The notes beneath the pieces were generated by a model. The model did not search any database. It saw only the letters and a program-made list of their open reading frames with translations, and was not told the origin of the DNA. This document shows, one piece after another, positions 29,140 through 39,637 of a DNA stretch of 64,000 nt. Positions within the stretch are counted from its first letter, which is position 1; each line of letters opens with the position of its first letter. The position numbers and the translations under genes are program-made. This stretch comes from Caulobacter radicis (GTDB lineage: Bacteria > Pseudomonadota > Alphaproteobacteria > Caulobacterales > Caulobacteraceae). The DNA lies in contig NZ_QDKO01000043.1 of the NCBI RefSeq assembly GCF_003094615.1, forward strand, positions 374,358 through 438,357, written 5' to 3'.

Positions 29140-30069
29140 TTACATCCCGAGAACGCCCATCAGGCCGCCCTTTTTCTTCTTCTCGCCGGGAGGGGCCAGC
29201 GCGCCGCCCTTCTCGCGATTGAGGGTGCGGTCGATCAGGTTGCGCTTGTTGCCGGCCTTCAGCGGCTCGACGGCCGGCTTCAGACCCGCGTCGTTCAGCA
29301 GCTTGTAGGCGTCGGCGTACCAGCGGTCGCCCGGGAAGTTGTAGCCCAGCACCGCGCCATTGCGCTTGGCTTCCTCGGTCAGGCCCAGGGTCATGTAGGC
29401 CTCGACCAGGCGATAGAGAGCTTCGGGCGTGTGCGAGGTGGTCTGGTGACGGTCGACCACGGTCTTGAAGCGGCCGATGGCGGCCAGGGTCTTGCCATCG
29501 CGCAGGTACCAGCGACCGATCGCCAGTTCCTTGCCGGCCAGCTGGTCGTTGACCATGTCGATCTTCAGGCGGGCGTCCTGGGCGTATTCGCTGTTGGGAT
29601 AGCGCTGGACGACGTCGCGCAGCGCGGCGAGCGCCTGCTCGGTGGCGGCCTGGTCGCGGTACACGTCGACGATCTGCTCGAAATAGCAGATGGCCTTCAG
29701 GTAGTAGGCGTACGAGGCCGACGGGTTGCCCGGATAGAGCGAGATGAAACGGTCGGCGTCGCCGATGGCGTCGGCGTACTGGTTGCCCTGGTAGTGGGCG
29801 TAGCCGGTCATCAGGATCGAGCGGCGCGACCACTCCGAATAGGGGTGCTGGCGCTCGACCTCGCGGAAGTAGTCGACGGCCTCGTTCCAGTTGCCGCGGT
29901 CCAGGCGGTTGGCGCCGGTGGAATACAGCAGCTCGACCGGACGCTCCTCATAAGCCAGCGTCGGCTTCTTGGGCTTGCCCGCGCAGGCGGTGACCGACAG
30001 AGCGGCGAGCACGGCCACGATGGAGACGGCCGAACGTCCCGAGATTTTGCGAAGCACGGACTCTCTCAC
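29140..30069 (-). CDS. bamD: Outer membrane assembly lipoprotein BamD
   Basis: BamD is an essential lipoprotein of the Bam complex that folds outer-membrane proteins. Lipobox LSVTAC lies near residue 29; TPR-like helices follow (LYSTGANRLDRGNWNEAVDYFREVERQHPYSEWS, then repeated YP.S.YA patterns). At 309 aa it has a longer C-terminus than E. coli BamD, with a basic tail GEKKKKGG. The start is GTG 30069, or a second GTG four codons later. It lies between lpxC and recN. Confidence 0.94.
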   Translation of the reverse strand: MRESVLRKISGRSAVSIVAVLAALSVTACAGKPKKPTLAYEERPVELLYSTGANRLDRGNWNEAVDYFREVERQHPYSEWSRRSILMTGYAHYQGNQYADAIGDADRFISLYPGNPSASYAYYLKAICYFEQIVDVYRDQAATEQALAALRDVVQRYPNSEYAQDARLKIDMVNDQLAGKELAIGRWYLRDGKTLAAIGRFKTVVDRHQTTSHTPEALYRLVEAYMTLGLTEEAKRNGAVLGYNFPGDRWYADAYKLLNDAGLKPAVEPLKAGNKRNLIDRTLNREKGGALAPPGEKKKKGGLMGVLGM

Positions 30070-30173
30070 CCTCGAAGCAACCTTGCGCGCCCCCGCGCCG
30101 AACCAAGGCTTCTACACCACGTCGATGCGGGCGCAAACGAAAGCCGAGCGGCGGGAGCGATCCCCCGTTTTGA

Positions 30174-31070
30174 TCAGACCGCTTCGGCCAGCTCCGGCGC
30201 ATGGGCGCGCCAGCGCCAAGCGCGCGGTTGCTCCATCAACGCACGAACAGCGGCGTTATTGAGGCCGTGTCCGGCCAGAATTCCTTCGAACCTGCCAAGG
30301 ATCGGAGCGCCAACGACATAAAGGTCGCCGACGGCGTCCAGGGCCTTGTGGCGCACGAATTCGTCCGAGCGGCGCAGGCCCTCGGGATTGAGCACGCGGT
30401 CGCCGTCGATGACCACGGCGTTCTCCATCGAGCCGCCGCGGGCCAGGCCGATGTCGCGCAGGGCCTCGACCTCGCGCAGGAAGCCGAAGGTGCGGCAGTT
30501 CGACAGCTCCTTGCGGAAGCTTTCCTCGTCGATGACCAGATCGACGCGCTGGCGGCCGATGGCCTTGCTGGCGAAGGCGATCTCGAAGGCCACCTCGAAG
30601 GATTCGGCCGGAGTCAGGGTCGCGCGCTTGTCGCCCTCGACCACCTCGATCGGCGAGAGAATCTCGATGTAGCGGCGCGCGGCTTCCTGACGGCGGCGAC
30701 CGGCGCGGTCGAGGATCTGCACGAAGGGCTCGGACGAGCCGTCCATGATCGGCACTTCCGGGCCGTCCAGCTCGACGACGCAATTGTCGACCGACAGGGC
30801 GGCCAGGGCGGCCATCAGGTGCTCGATGGTCGAGACGCGCACGTCGGCGGCGTTGGCGATGACGGTGCCCAGCTGGGTCTGCACCACGGCGTCGCCGCGA
30901 ACCGGCACGCGGTTGTCGCGGTCCTGGACGTCGGTGCGCACGAAGACGATCCCGCTGTCGGGGGCGGCGGGGCGCACGGCGACGCGCACGTGCGCGCCCG
31001 TGTGCAGGCCGATCCCTGCGAAGATCACCGGTCCAGCGACCGTGTGCTGATGATAAGGCGAAACCGACAC
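30174..31070 (-). CDS. lpxC: UDP-3-O-acyl-N-acetylglucosamine deacetylase
   Basis: LpxC is the zinc deacetylase for the committed step of lipid A synthesis. The 298-aa product has the expected zinc ligands in STIEHLMAALAAL and in VRHKALDAVGDL, plus the catalytic Glu in MDGSSEPFVQIL. The start is GTG 31070, with AAAGG six bases upstream. A 287-bp region separates it from the divergent S9 peptidase and must contain both promoters. Confidence 0.96.
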   Translation of the reverse strand: MSVSPYHQHTVAGPVIFAGIGLHTGAHVRVAVRPAAPDSGIVFVRTDVQDRDNRVPVRGDAVVQTQLGTVIANAADVRVSTIEHLMAALAALSVDNCVVELDGPEVPIMDGSSEPFVQILDRAGRRRQEAARRYIEILSPIEVVEGDKRATLTPAESFEVAFEIAFASKAIGRQRVDLVIDEESFRKELSNCRTFGFLREVEALRDIGLARGGSMENAVVIDGDRVLNPEGLRRSDEFVRHKALDAVGDLYVVGAPILGRFEGILAGHGLNNAAVRALMEQPRAWRWRAHAPELAEAV

Positions 31071-31357
31071 GAGAAACCTTTGTAAACTTGGGAGCGGCTC
31101 TGCGGCCGCCTATTCGTCCCCATTTACCGTCTACGAGCTTTGCCGCGACGCAGCAACGCAAGTCCTGTTTCGGATTGTTACCTTCATAAGTCGTTGTCCG
31201 ATATGGCATTTTCGCCACGCGGAAGACCAAATTCCGCCACCTTCACTAACGGCGCCGCAGCATGGAGCAAAGCTTGCCCTTCGGGCTGGCCTCACCGGCA
31301 CGGCGCCGCTAGGCTCGCGCCGTTTTTGGCAACCTTGCCGCCTGGACCACGACTTCC

Positions 31358-33427
<2,070 letters not shown>

Positions 33428-33438
33428 GGCCCACGACG

Positions 33439-33463
33439 CCCTTCCCCCATCAAGGGGGAAGGG
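33439..33463. terminator. Hairpin between converging S9 peptidase and NDUFAF6-like genes
   Basis: A perfect 10-bp stem CCCTTCCCCC / GGGGGAAGGG with a 5-base loop lies 11 bp after the peptidase stop and 10 bp after the end of the converging gene. There is no T-run on either strand. Confidence 0.5.
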
Positions 33464-33472
33464 AGCCAAGGA

Positions 33473-34204
33473 TCAAATCCGGCCCGTCGCGACCGACCAG
33501 GTCAGGCGGGCCTTTTTTTCGAGCTCGCTCATCTCGCGGCCCTTGGCCTGGCGCGTCGCCAGGGCGGCCGGGGCCACGGCCGGGAAGGCGGCGATCGGCA
33601 GGGTCTTGAGCTCGGCGGCCGCCGCCTTGCGCTGCTGCGCCACCCGGGCCTCGACATCGGCGGCGGTCCAGGCCAGCGGCAGGCGCGAACGGCCGGCCAG
33701 CTTCAGTCGCCACAGCCCCGCCAGGCCGTAGGCGCGCGCGGCCGCGCGGACGGCGCCGGGATCGGCCGAGGCGTCCAGGCGGCTGGCCATCAGGCCGGCC
33801 AGGGCGCCGGCGGTGGCGTCCAGATAGGCCAGCACAGCGGCCTCGTCGGCCAGCGGCGCCTCCTCCAGGTCGGCCAGGCGGGCCTCGGCCATGGCCGCCA
33901 GGGCCAGCGGATCGACGCCCGAGACGGCCAGGGCCTCGACGGCCGGATGCTTGCGCGGGGCCTTGCCGGCGGCCAGCTCCTCCATCGCCTCGCGCCACCA
34001 GGTCAGGCGGATCTCGCCCATCAGCGCGCTGGTGACGCCCCCGGCCACGCGCGCCAGCTCGTAGTTGAAGGCGACCAGGGCGACGATGTCGGTCCGCGCC
34101 GCGAGGTCGGAGACGAACCGGCTGGCCAGCCAGCGATCGTTGTCCATGCGGCGGACCAGATCATCGAGACCGGAATCGTAGGGATTTTCGGGGGCGGCGG
34201 ACAT
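33473..34204 (-). CDS. Squalene/phytoene synthase-like protein (NDUFAF6 homologue)
   Basis: This 243-aa protein has the all-helical isoprenoid synthase fold pattern: DNDRWLASRFVSDLAARTDIVALVAFNYELARV, EIRLTWWREAMEEL, then YGLAGLWRLKLAGR. The Asp-rich DxxxD metal motifs of true squalene or phytoene synthases are not seen, so it is probably not a prenyl synthase. It resembles mitochondrial complex I assembly factor NDUFAF6. An NDUFAF3-like gene lies 0.9 kb upstream next to secF. Start ATG 34204 is chosen over the longer frame. Confidence 0.8.
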   Translation of the reverse strand: MSAAPENPYDSGLDDLVRRMDNDRWLASRFVSDLAARTDIVALVAFNYELARVAGGVTSALMGEIRLTWWREAMEELAAGKAPRKHPAVEALAVSGVDPLALAAMAEARLADLEEAPLADEAAVLAYLDATAGALAGLMASRLDASADPGAVRAAARAYGLAGLWRLKLAGRSRLPLAWTAADVEARVAQQRKAAAAELKTLPIAAFPAVAPAALATRQAKGREMSELEKKARLTWSVATGRI

Positions 34205-34237
34205 GGCGCGGCTTATGCCTCCCTCTCGTCGCAAGCT

Positions 34238-34270
34238 CAAAGAAAAAGGCCCGCCGTTTCCGGCGGGCCC
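34238..34270 (-). terminator. Intrinsic terminator of the PuuD-like gene
   Basis: On the minus strand, stem GGCCCGCCG / CGGCGGGCC with a GAAA loop is followed by TTTTTCTTTGAG, 23 bp after the PuuD-like stop. Confidence 0.9.
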
Positions 34271-34292
34271 TCGCTCTTCGCTCGGCGACGGA

Positions 34293-34907
34293 TCAGCCGA
34301 ACAGCGTCTGGTACATCGTCATCGTCACCAGCATCGGGATGCTAAGCAGCATGTTGATGCGCGAGAACAGCATGGCGGTCGTGGCCGCCTTGGCCTTGGT
34401 CGCGTCGTCGGCCGGCACGAGGCCGAGAGCCCGCTTCTGGTTCGGCCAGATCAGGCCCCAGACGTTGAAGAACATCACGGTGGCCAGCCACATGCCCATG
34501 CCGATGAAGGTGAAGCCCATGTCGACGCCGCGCTGGTAGCCCTGCCAGGCGCCCAGCGTGATCGCTTCCATCAGGTAGCCGCGATTGAAAGCCACGATCA
34601 TGCCCATGATCCAGGTGGCGAGCGCCGACCAGCGGAACCAGAACAGCGCCTCGGGGGCGATGTACTTGCTGACCGCCGGCTTCAGCTCGGCCGGAATGGT
34701 CGGCATCACCCGCATCTGCACGAAGTTGAAGTAGTAGAGCAGCCCGATCCACAGGATGCCGAACAGCACGTGCAGCCAGCGGAACACCGCCTGCCAGTAG
34801 GCGCCGTGGAAGCCGTTGGGGCTGTGCCCGAAACCGAACACCATCACCAGGGCCAGCACCAGGCTGACGATGATGGTGCTGCGGAAGTTGGTGAGAATCC
34901 CAGTCAA
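34293..34907 (-). CDS. PuuD-like membrane protein (urate hydroxylase N-terminal domain family)
   Basis: A 204-aa membrane protein with five to six helices (STIIVSLVLALVMVFGFGH, VLFGILWIGLLYYFNF, WSALATWIMGMIVAFN, FTFIGMGMWLATVMFFNVWGLI, LLSIPMLVTMTMY) matching the membrane domain found at the N-terminus of PuuD urate oxidases. The cytochrome c domain of full PuuD is absent. I place the start at TTG 34907, seven bases after AGGGGG, because the longer ATG frame runs through repeat copy B. A urate role is not supported by neighbours. Confidence 0.75.
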   Translation of the reverse strand: MTGILTNFRSTIIVSLVLALVMVFGFGHSPNGFHGAYWQAVFRWLHVLFGILWIGLLYYFNFVQMRVMPTIPAELKPAVSKYIAPEALFWFRWSALATWIMGMIVAFNRGYLMEAITLGAWQGYQRGVDMGFTFIGMGMWLATVMFFNVWGLIWPNQKRALGLVPADDATKAKAATTAMLFSRINMLLSIPMLVTMTMYQTLFG

Positions 34908-34960
34908 TTCAGCCCCCTGAGCCGTGTCTTGGCGCGCAGGATAGTGAGAGTCGGGCAAAT

Positions 34961-35096
34961 GATCCTCCCCCTGAAGGGGGAGGTGTCGGCGAAGCCGACG
35001 GAGGGGGATGTATGTGCTGGGGGTAAAGGGGCCGTTGAGGGCAGCAATCACTGCCCCTCCGGCCCTTCGGCCACCTCCCCCTTCAGGGGGAGGATC
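34961..35096. repeat. Intergenic inverted-repeat element, copy B
   Basis: Terminal arms ATCCTCCCCCTGAAGG and CCTTCAGGGGGAGGAT are perfect inverses, with an inner GGCCCTTCGGCC next to the right arm. The element is about 135 bp and related to copies at 27.2 and 61.9 kb. It sits between the PuuD-like gene and the NDUFAF3-like gene. Confidence 0.88.
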
Positions 35097-35102
35097 GTGA
35101 AG

Positions 35103-35474
35103 TCACACCGCGATCAGCGCCGCGGCCATGCGCCGGCCTTCGCTGGCCAGCACGTTGTAGGTGCGGGCGGCGGCCTCGGTGCTCATGAACTCGAGGCCCA
35201 GGCCCGCGGCCTTCAGCGCGTCGCGCACGGGGCGCGGCGGCAAGGCGTTGGCCAGGCCCATGCCCAGCAGCACGAACTCGACCGCCCCGCCGGCGGCGAA
35301 CACCGGGGCGAAGGCCTCGGGAGTCAGCTCCGCCAGGCCGACGACGGCCCAGTCCTGCGGCTGGTCGTCGATGACCAGCAGCGAACCGGGCCGCCAGACG
35401 CCGGAGACCCGGAAGCCGCCGCCGCCCCAGGCGTCGATCGACGGGGGCTGGCGGGGAGCAGGCCCCTGGCTCAC
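35103..35474 (-). CDS. Mth938-domain protein (NDUFAF3 homologue)
   Basis: This 123-aa protein matches the Mth938/DUF498 family: IDAWGGGGFRVSGVWRPGSLLV, FAAGGAVEFVLLGMG, and a C-terminal FMSTEAAARTYNVLASEGRRMAAALIAV. The eukaryotic member NDUFAF3 is an assembly factor for mitochondrial complex I. The start is GTG 35474, which overlaps the secF stop as GTGA, so translation is coupled to secF. Linkage to secDF is a known feature of alphaproteobacteria. Confidence 0.85.
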   Translation of the reverse strand: MSQGPAPRQPPSIDAWGGGGFRVSGVWRPGSLLVIDDQPQDWAVVGLAELTPEAFAPVFAAGGAVEFVLLGMGLANALPPRPVRDALKAAGLGLEFMSTEAAARTYNVLASEGRRMAAALIAV

Positions 35475-36421
35475 GGCTGGCTGGCCGCGCCGAGCTTCAC
35501 CGGCTTGGCCTCTTCGTCGCCGCGGTTGACGCCCCAGACCAGGATCAGCGGCAGAGCGATGTAGATCGACGAATAGGTGCCGATGGCGATGCCGAACACC
35601 ATGGTGAAGACCAGCGGGAACAGCACCGGACCGCCGAAGATCATCGTGCCGCCCAGCGCCAGCAGCGCGGTCGAGCCGGTGATGATCGTCCGCGACAGAC
35701 GCTCGTTCTCCGACAGGTCGATGATCTCGCGCAGCGGCGTGGTCTTGTACTTGCGCAGGTTTTCCTTGAGGCGGTCGAAGGTGATGACCTTTTCGTTCAT
35801 CGAGTAGCCGATGACCGTCAGCAGGGCCGCGACCGAAGTCATCGAGAACTCGATCTGCATCACCGACAGGATGCCCAGGGTCAGGATGATGTCGTGGAAC
35901 ACGGCCACGACGGCGCCGACGGCGAACTGCCACTGGAAGCGGAACCAGATGTAGCCGAGCATCAGCAGCAGGGCGATGCCCAGGGCCTTGAAGCCCCCGA
36001 GCAGCAGCTCGCCCGAGACCTTGGCGCCGATGACGGTCGGCGCCGGCATGGTCATGCCGGGAAACTTCTGGACGATCTCGGTCTTGATCCGGTTGGCCTC
36101 GACGTTGGCGTTGACGCCTTCGGTCGGCAGGAAGCGGATCATCGCCGAGTTGGGCGAGCCGAAGCCCTGGACCTGGACGTCATGCGCGCCGGTGGCCCGG
36201 GCCACCTTGCGCAGTTCGTCGAGGTCGATGGCCGTGGGCATGCGGGCTTCCAGGGCGACGCCGCCCTTGAAGTCGATGCCCAGGTTCAGGCCCTGGGTGA
36301 AGAACGACACGCCCGAACCGACGATCAGGATGAGCGAGAAGATCGCGGCGACCGGGGCCCAGCGCACGAAGCGGTAGTGGGTCGAGCGCGGGATCAGGCG
36401 AATGAGGGGCCAAGCAGCCAT
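35471..36421 (-). CDS. secF: Protein translocase subunit SecF
   Basis: SecF with SecD forms the proton-driven SecDF complex that aids protein export. The 316-aa product has a first membrane helix (VAAIFSLILIVGSGVSFF), the family motif LNLGIDFKGGVALEAR, and a C-terminal five-helix bundle with SVAALLTVIGYSMNEKVITFDRLKENL. It lies 12 bp downstream of secD. Confidence 0.96.
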   Translation of the reverse strand: MAAWPLIRLIPRSTHYRFVRWAPVAAIFSLILIVGSGVSFFTQGLNLGIDFKGGVALEARMPTAIDLDELRKVARATGAHDVQVQGFGSPNSAMIRFLPTEGVNANVEANRIKTEIVQKFPGMTMPAPTVIGAKVSGELLLGGFKALGIALLLMLGYIWFRFQWQFAVGAVVAVFHDIILTLGILSVMQIEFSMTSVAALLTVIGYSMNEKVITFDRLKENLRKYKTTPLREIIDLSENERLSRTIITGSTALLALGGTMIFGGPVLFPLVFTMVFGIAIGTYSSIYIALPLILVWGVNRGDEEAKPVKLGAASQP

Positions 36422-36433
36422 GAGCTTTGATCC

Positions 36434-38029
36434 TTACGCGATCGGCAGCTTCTTCGGCTTGGCGGTCTTGAACCACCAGCCGATGAGCACTTGAGTGATG
36501 ATGATGGCGGTGAACAGCGAGGTGAACACGCCGATCGCCAGGGTCCAGGCGAAGCCCTTCACGGGGCCCGAGCCGAAGCTGAACATGATGCCGGCCGAGA
36601 TCAGGCTGGTGATGTTGGCGTCGAGGATCGACACCAGGGCCAGCCTGTAGCCAGTATCGGCCGCCGACATCGGCGACTTCCCGGCCGCGGCCTCGTCGCG
36701 CATCCGCTCGTAGATCAGCACGTTGGCGTCGACGGCGACGGCGAGCGTGAGGATCAGGCCGGCGATGCCCGGGAAGGTCAGGGTCGCCTGGGTGAACGAC
36801 ATGATGCCGACGATCAGCAGCACGTTGGCGATCAGGGCGATGGCCGCGAACACGCCGAACAGGCCGTAGGCCAGGATGATGAAGACGAACATCGCCACGG
36901 CGCCGATGGCCAGCGAGATGGCGCCGGCCTTGACGGCGTCCGCGCCCAGTTCGGCGCCGACGGTGCGTTGCTCTTCGATGTTCAGTTGGGCCGGCAGCGC
37001 GCCCGAACGCAGCAGCAGCGACAGTTCGCTGGCGCTTTCGACGGTGAAGTTGCCGGTGATCTGGCCCGAACCGCCGAGGATCGGCGTGTTGATGCTCGGG
37101 GCCGAGATGACCTTGTTGTCGAGGACGATGGCGAAGCGCTTGTTGACGTTGCGCGCCGTGGCGTCGCCGAACTTGCGGGCGCCCGAACCGTTGAAGCGGA
37201 ACGAGACGACCGGACGGCCGCTCTGGCCGTCGAAGGCCTGCTGGGCGTCGACCAGTTCCTCGCCCGAGACGACGGCGCGCTTCTTCAGGGCGTAGGCCGG
37301 GGCGTAGCCGTCGCCGCTGGGCACCAGGACGGTGCCGGGCGGCAGGCGGCCCGAGGCCATTTCTTCCTGGGTCACCGTCTCGTCGACCATCTGGAAGGTC
37401 AGCTTGGCGGTCTTGCCGATGACGGCCTTCAGGCGCTCGGGGTCGCTTTCGCCGGCGGCCTGGATGACGATGCGGTCCGCGCCCTGGCGGGTGATCGTCG
37501 GCTCCTTGGTGCCGAGGCTGTCGATACGGCGACGGATGGTCTCGATCGACTGGTCGACGGCCTTGGAGGCGTCGGCGCGGGCGGCTTCGGCCGAGAGGCT
37601 CAGCTCGATGCGCTGGTCGGGCTTGGTCGAGACGTTGACGTCGGTGCCCACGCCGCTGGTCAGCGGGTTGCCCAGCTTGCGCAGTTCGGCGACGGCGGCG
37701 TTGACCTTGGAGCCGTCCTCGATGCGGACGCCGATCACGCCGTTGGCCTGGGCCAGGCCGTTGAAGTCGATTCCCGCGGTGCGCAGGGTGGTGCGCACGT
37801 CCTCGACCAGGTTGTCGAGGCGCTCCTTGCGCAACTGAGCGGTGTCGACCTCATACAGGAGGTAGGACCCGCCCTGGAGGTCGAGGCCAAGGTTCAGCTT
37901 CTGCTTGGGAACCCATCCCGGCAGGGCGTCTAGCGTCTTCTGCGGCAGAAGATTCGGCAGGGTGAAGACGATGCCGAAGATCACCGACAGGGTGACCAGG
38001 ATAATCTTCCAGCGGGATAGGCTCAGCAT
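36434..38029 (-). CDS. secD: Protein translocase subunit SecD
   Basis: SecD has a large periplasmic domain between helix 1 and the helix bundle. The 531-aa product shows LNLGLDLQGGSYLLYEVD near residue 48, the P1 head region (DRIVIQAAGESDPERLKAVIGKTAKLTF) and the membrane motif ILTLAVAVDANVLIYERMRDE, whose Asp takes part in proton flow. It sits between yajC and secF in the standard order. Confidence 0.97.
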   Translation of the reverse strand: MLSLSRWKIILVTLSVIFGIVFTLPNLLPQKTLDALPGWVPKQKLNLGLDLQGGSYLLYEVDTAQLRKERLDNLVEDVRTTLRTAGIDFNGLAQANGVIGVRIEDGSKVNAAVAELRKLGNPLTSGVGTDVNVSTKPDQRIELSLSAEAARADASKAVDQSIETIRRRIDSLGTKEPTITRQGADRIVIQAAGESDPERLKAVIGKTAKLTFQMVDETVTQEEMASGRLPPGTVLVPSGDGYAPAYALKKRAVVSGEELVDAQQAFDGQSGRPVVSFRFNGSGARKFGDATARNVNKRFAIVLDNKVISAPSINTPILGGSGQITGNFTVESASELSLLLRSGALPAQLNIEEQRTVGAELGADAVKAGAISLAIGAVAMFVFIILAYGLFGVFAAIALIANVLLIVGIMSFTQATLTFPGIAGLILTLAVAVDANVLIYERMRDEAAAGKSPMSAADTGYRLALVSILDANITSLISAGIMFSFGSGPVKGFAWTLAIGVFTSLFTAIIITQVLIGWWFKTAKPKKLPIA

Positions 38030-38094
38030 GGACTACGAGGCTCTCGACGACGCCGGGGGCGCCAGGGCGGGCTTGATACGAACTAGACTTAAGC

Positions 38095-38409
38095 TCAGTT
38101 CTTGGGGTCGTTGGCCGGGGCCGGTTCGCCCTTGGCCGTGACTTCGGTGATCATGGCCTTGCGCACCTTCACCGTGACGCCCTGAGCGATCTCGACGCCG
38201 ACTTCCTTTTCTTCCACGCGCACGATCTTGCCGATCACGCCGCTGGACAGAACGACACTGTCGCCGCGCTTGATGTTGTTCAGGGTCGCGAGGTGTTCCT
38301 TTTGGCGCTTCTGCTGAGGACGGATCAGCATGAAGTAGAACAGCACGACCATGAGGATGATCGGCGCGATGCCGATGAGCTGCTGCTCCAGGCCACCAGA
38401 GGGGTTCAT
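38095..38409 (-). CDS. yajC: Preprotein translocase subunit YajC
   Basis: A 104-aa inner-membrane protein with one helix (LIGIAPIILMVVLFYFMLI), the conserved RPQQKRQKEH that follows it, and the domain LNNIKRGDSVVLSSGVIGKIVRVEE. It is the first gene of yajC-secD-secF, 65 bp upstream of secD. Confidence 0.95.
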   Translation of the reverse strand: MNPSGGLEQQLIGIAPIILMVVLFYFMLIRPQQKRQKEHLATLNNIKRGDSVVLSSGVIGKIVRVEEKEVGVEIAQGVTVKVRKAMITEVTAKGEPAPANDPKN

Positions 38410-38523
38410 AACGTCTCCACGAATTTCTGCGGGCGGAGCGCCTGAAATAGGGTCTCCGCCAAGTCGGCGGAAGCTATGCGTTCACCTCCTCTTTTGCAAT
38501 GAGGGCGCGAGGGCGTTAGGAGC

Positions 38524-39369
38524 GTGGCCATGACCGAAGCCGCCCTGCCCCTGCTCGCCCGCATCGCCGACGCCCTGGATCGCCTGGCGCCGCCCGCTCC
38601 CGTCGCGCCCAGCTTCGACGGCGCGCGCCTCTTCCGGCATGAGCCGGTCTCGGGCGCCTTCCTGCCCGCGCCCGACTACGCGATGGACATCGAGCTGCTG
38701 GTCGGCATCGAGCGCCAGAAAGAGCGCTTCCTGCAGAACCTGCGCCGGTTCGCCGTCGGCCTGCCCAGCAACCACGTGCTGCTCTGGGGCGTGCGCGGCA
38801 CGGGCAAGAGCTCGCTGACCAAGTCGGCCTTCATGGCCCTGGCGGCCGAGTATCCCGAGCTGAAGCTTGTCGAGGTCGACCGCGACGAGGTCGCCGCCCT
38901 GCCCCCGCTGTTCGACGCCCTGCGCGCGCGCGCCGAGCGCTTCGTGGTGCTGTGCGACGACCTGTCGTTCGAGGACGGCGCGGCGGCGGCAAAGGCCCTG
39001 AAGTCGGCGCTGGAGGGCGGCGTCGCCGGCCCGCCCGAGAACGTGCTGTTCGTCTCGACCTCGAACCGCCGCCACCTGATGCCGCGCGACCACGCCGAAA
39101 GCCAGGGCGCCATCGCCTCGGCCGAGAACGCGGAAGAAGAGATGAGCGTCTCCGACCGCTTCGGCCTGTGGATCGGCTTCCCGCCCATGGACCAGCCGAC
39201 CTACCTGGCGGCGATCAACACCTATGCCGAGCGCTTCGGCCTGCAGGTCGAGAACCTGGAGCGCCGGGCCCTGCAATGGTCGCAACTGCGCGGCGCCCGC
39301 TCGGGCCGGGTGGCGTGGCAATTTGTCCGCGACCTCGCCGGCGAACTGGGCGTACGCTTGCCCGGATAA
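38524..39369 (+). CDS. DUF815-family P-loop ATPase
   Basis: This 281-aa protein is an AAA-like ATPase with Walker A WGVRGTGKSSLTK near residue 95, Walker B VVLCDDLSF near 140 and sensor-like VLFVSTSNRRHLMPR. These match DUF815 proteins, whose role is unknown. The start is GTG 38524 or ATG 38530. It diverges from yajC across a 114-bp gap. Confidence 0.85.
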   Translation: MAMTEAALPLLARIADALDRLAPPAPVAPSFDGARLFRHEPVSGAFLPAPDYAMDIELLVGIERQKERFLQNLRRFAVGLPSNHVLLWGVRGTGKSSLTKSAFMALAAEYPELKLVEVDRDEVAALPPLFDALRARAERFVVLCDDLSFEDGAAAAKALKSALEGGVAGPPENVLFVSTSNRRHLMPRDHAESQGAIASAENAEEEMSVSDRFGLWIGFPPMDQPTYLAAINTYAERFGLQVENLERRALQWSQLRGARSGRVAWQFVRDLAGELGVRLPG

Positions 39370-39388
39370 CACTAATCCGGGGGGAAGC

Positions 39389-39637
39389 GTGGCCGACGGC
39401 AAGCCGTGGTTCAGGGTCAAGCGTCATGGCTATGGCGCGGGCCCGCCTTGCAGTTGGGAAGGCTGGGCCGTCGTCGCCCTCTATATCGGCCTGCTGCTGG
39501 CCTCGGCCGTCCTCTTCGGCAAGGCCCACCCGCGCCTCGTCGGCGCGTTCGTCGTGGTCATGACCCTGGTCGTCATGCTCGTCGCCCGCTGGAAGAGCGA
39601 TGCGCCCTGGCAGTGGCGCGACGGCGAGGAAGACTAG
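39389..39637 (+). CDS. Small membrane protein, 82 aa
   Basis: The start is GTG 39389 after a GGGGAAGC ribosome site, 19 bp past the DUF815 gene. Two membrane helices are visible (GWAVVALYIGLLLASAVLF and LVGAFVVVMTLVVMLVA) with a charged, Trp-rich C-terminus. Function unknown. Its TAG stop interlocks with the TAG of the convergent transporter inside CTAG at 39634-39637. Confidence 0.75.
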   Translation: MADGKPWFRVKRHGYGAGPPCSWEGWAVVALYIGLLLASAVLFGKAHPRLVGAFVVVMTLVVMLVARWKSDAPWQWRDGEED

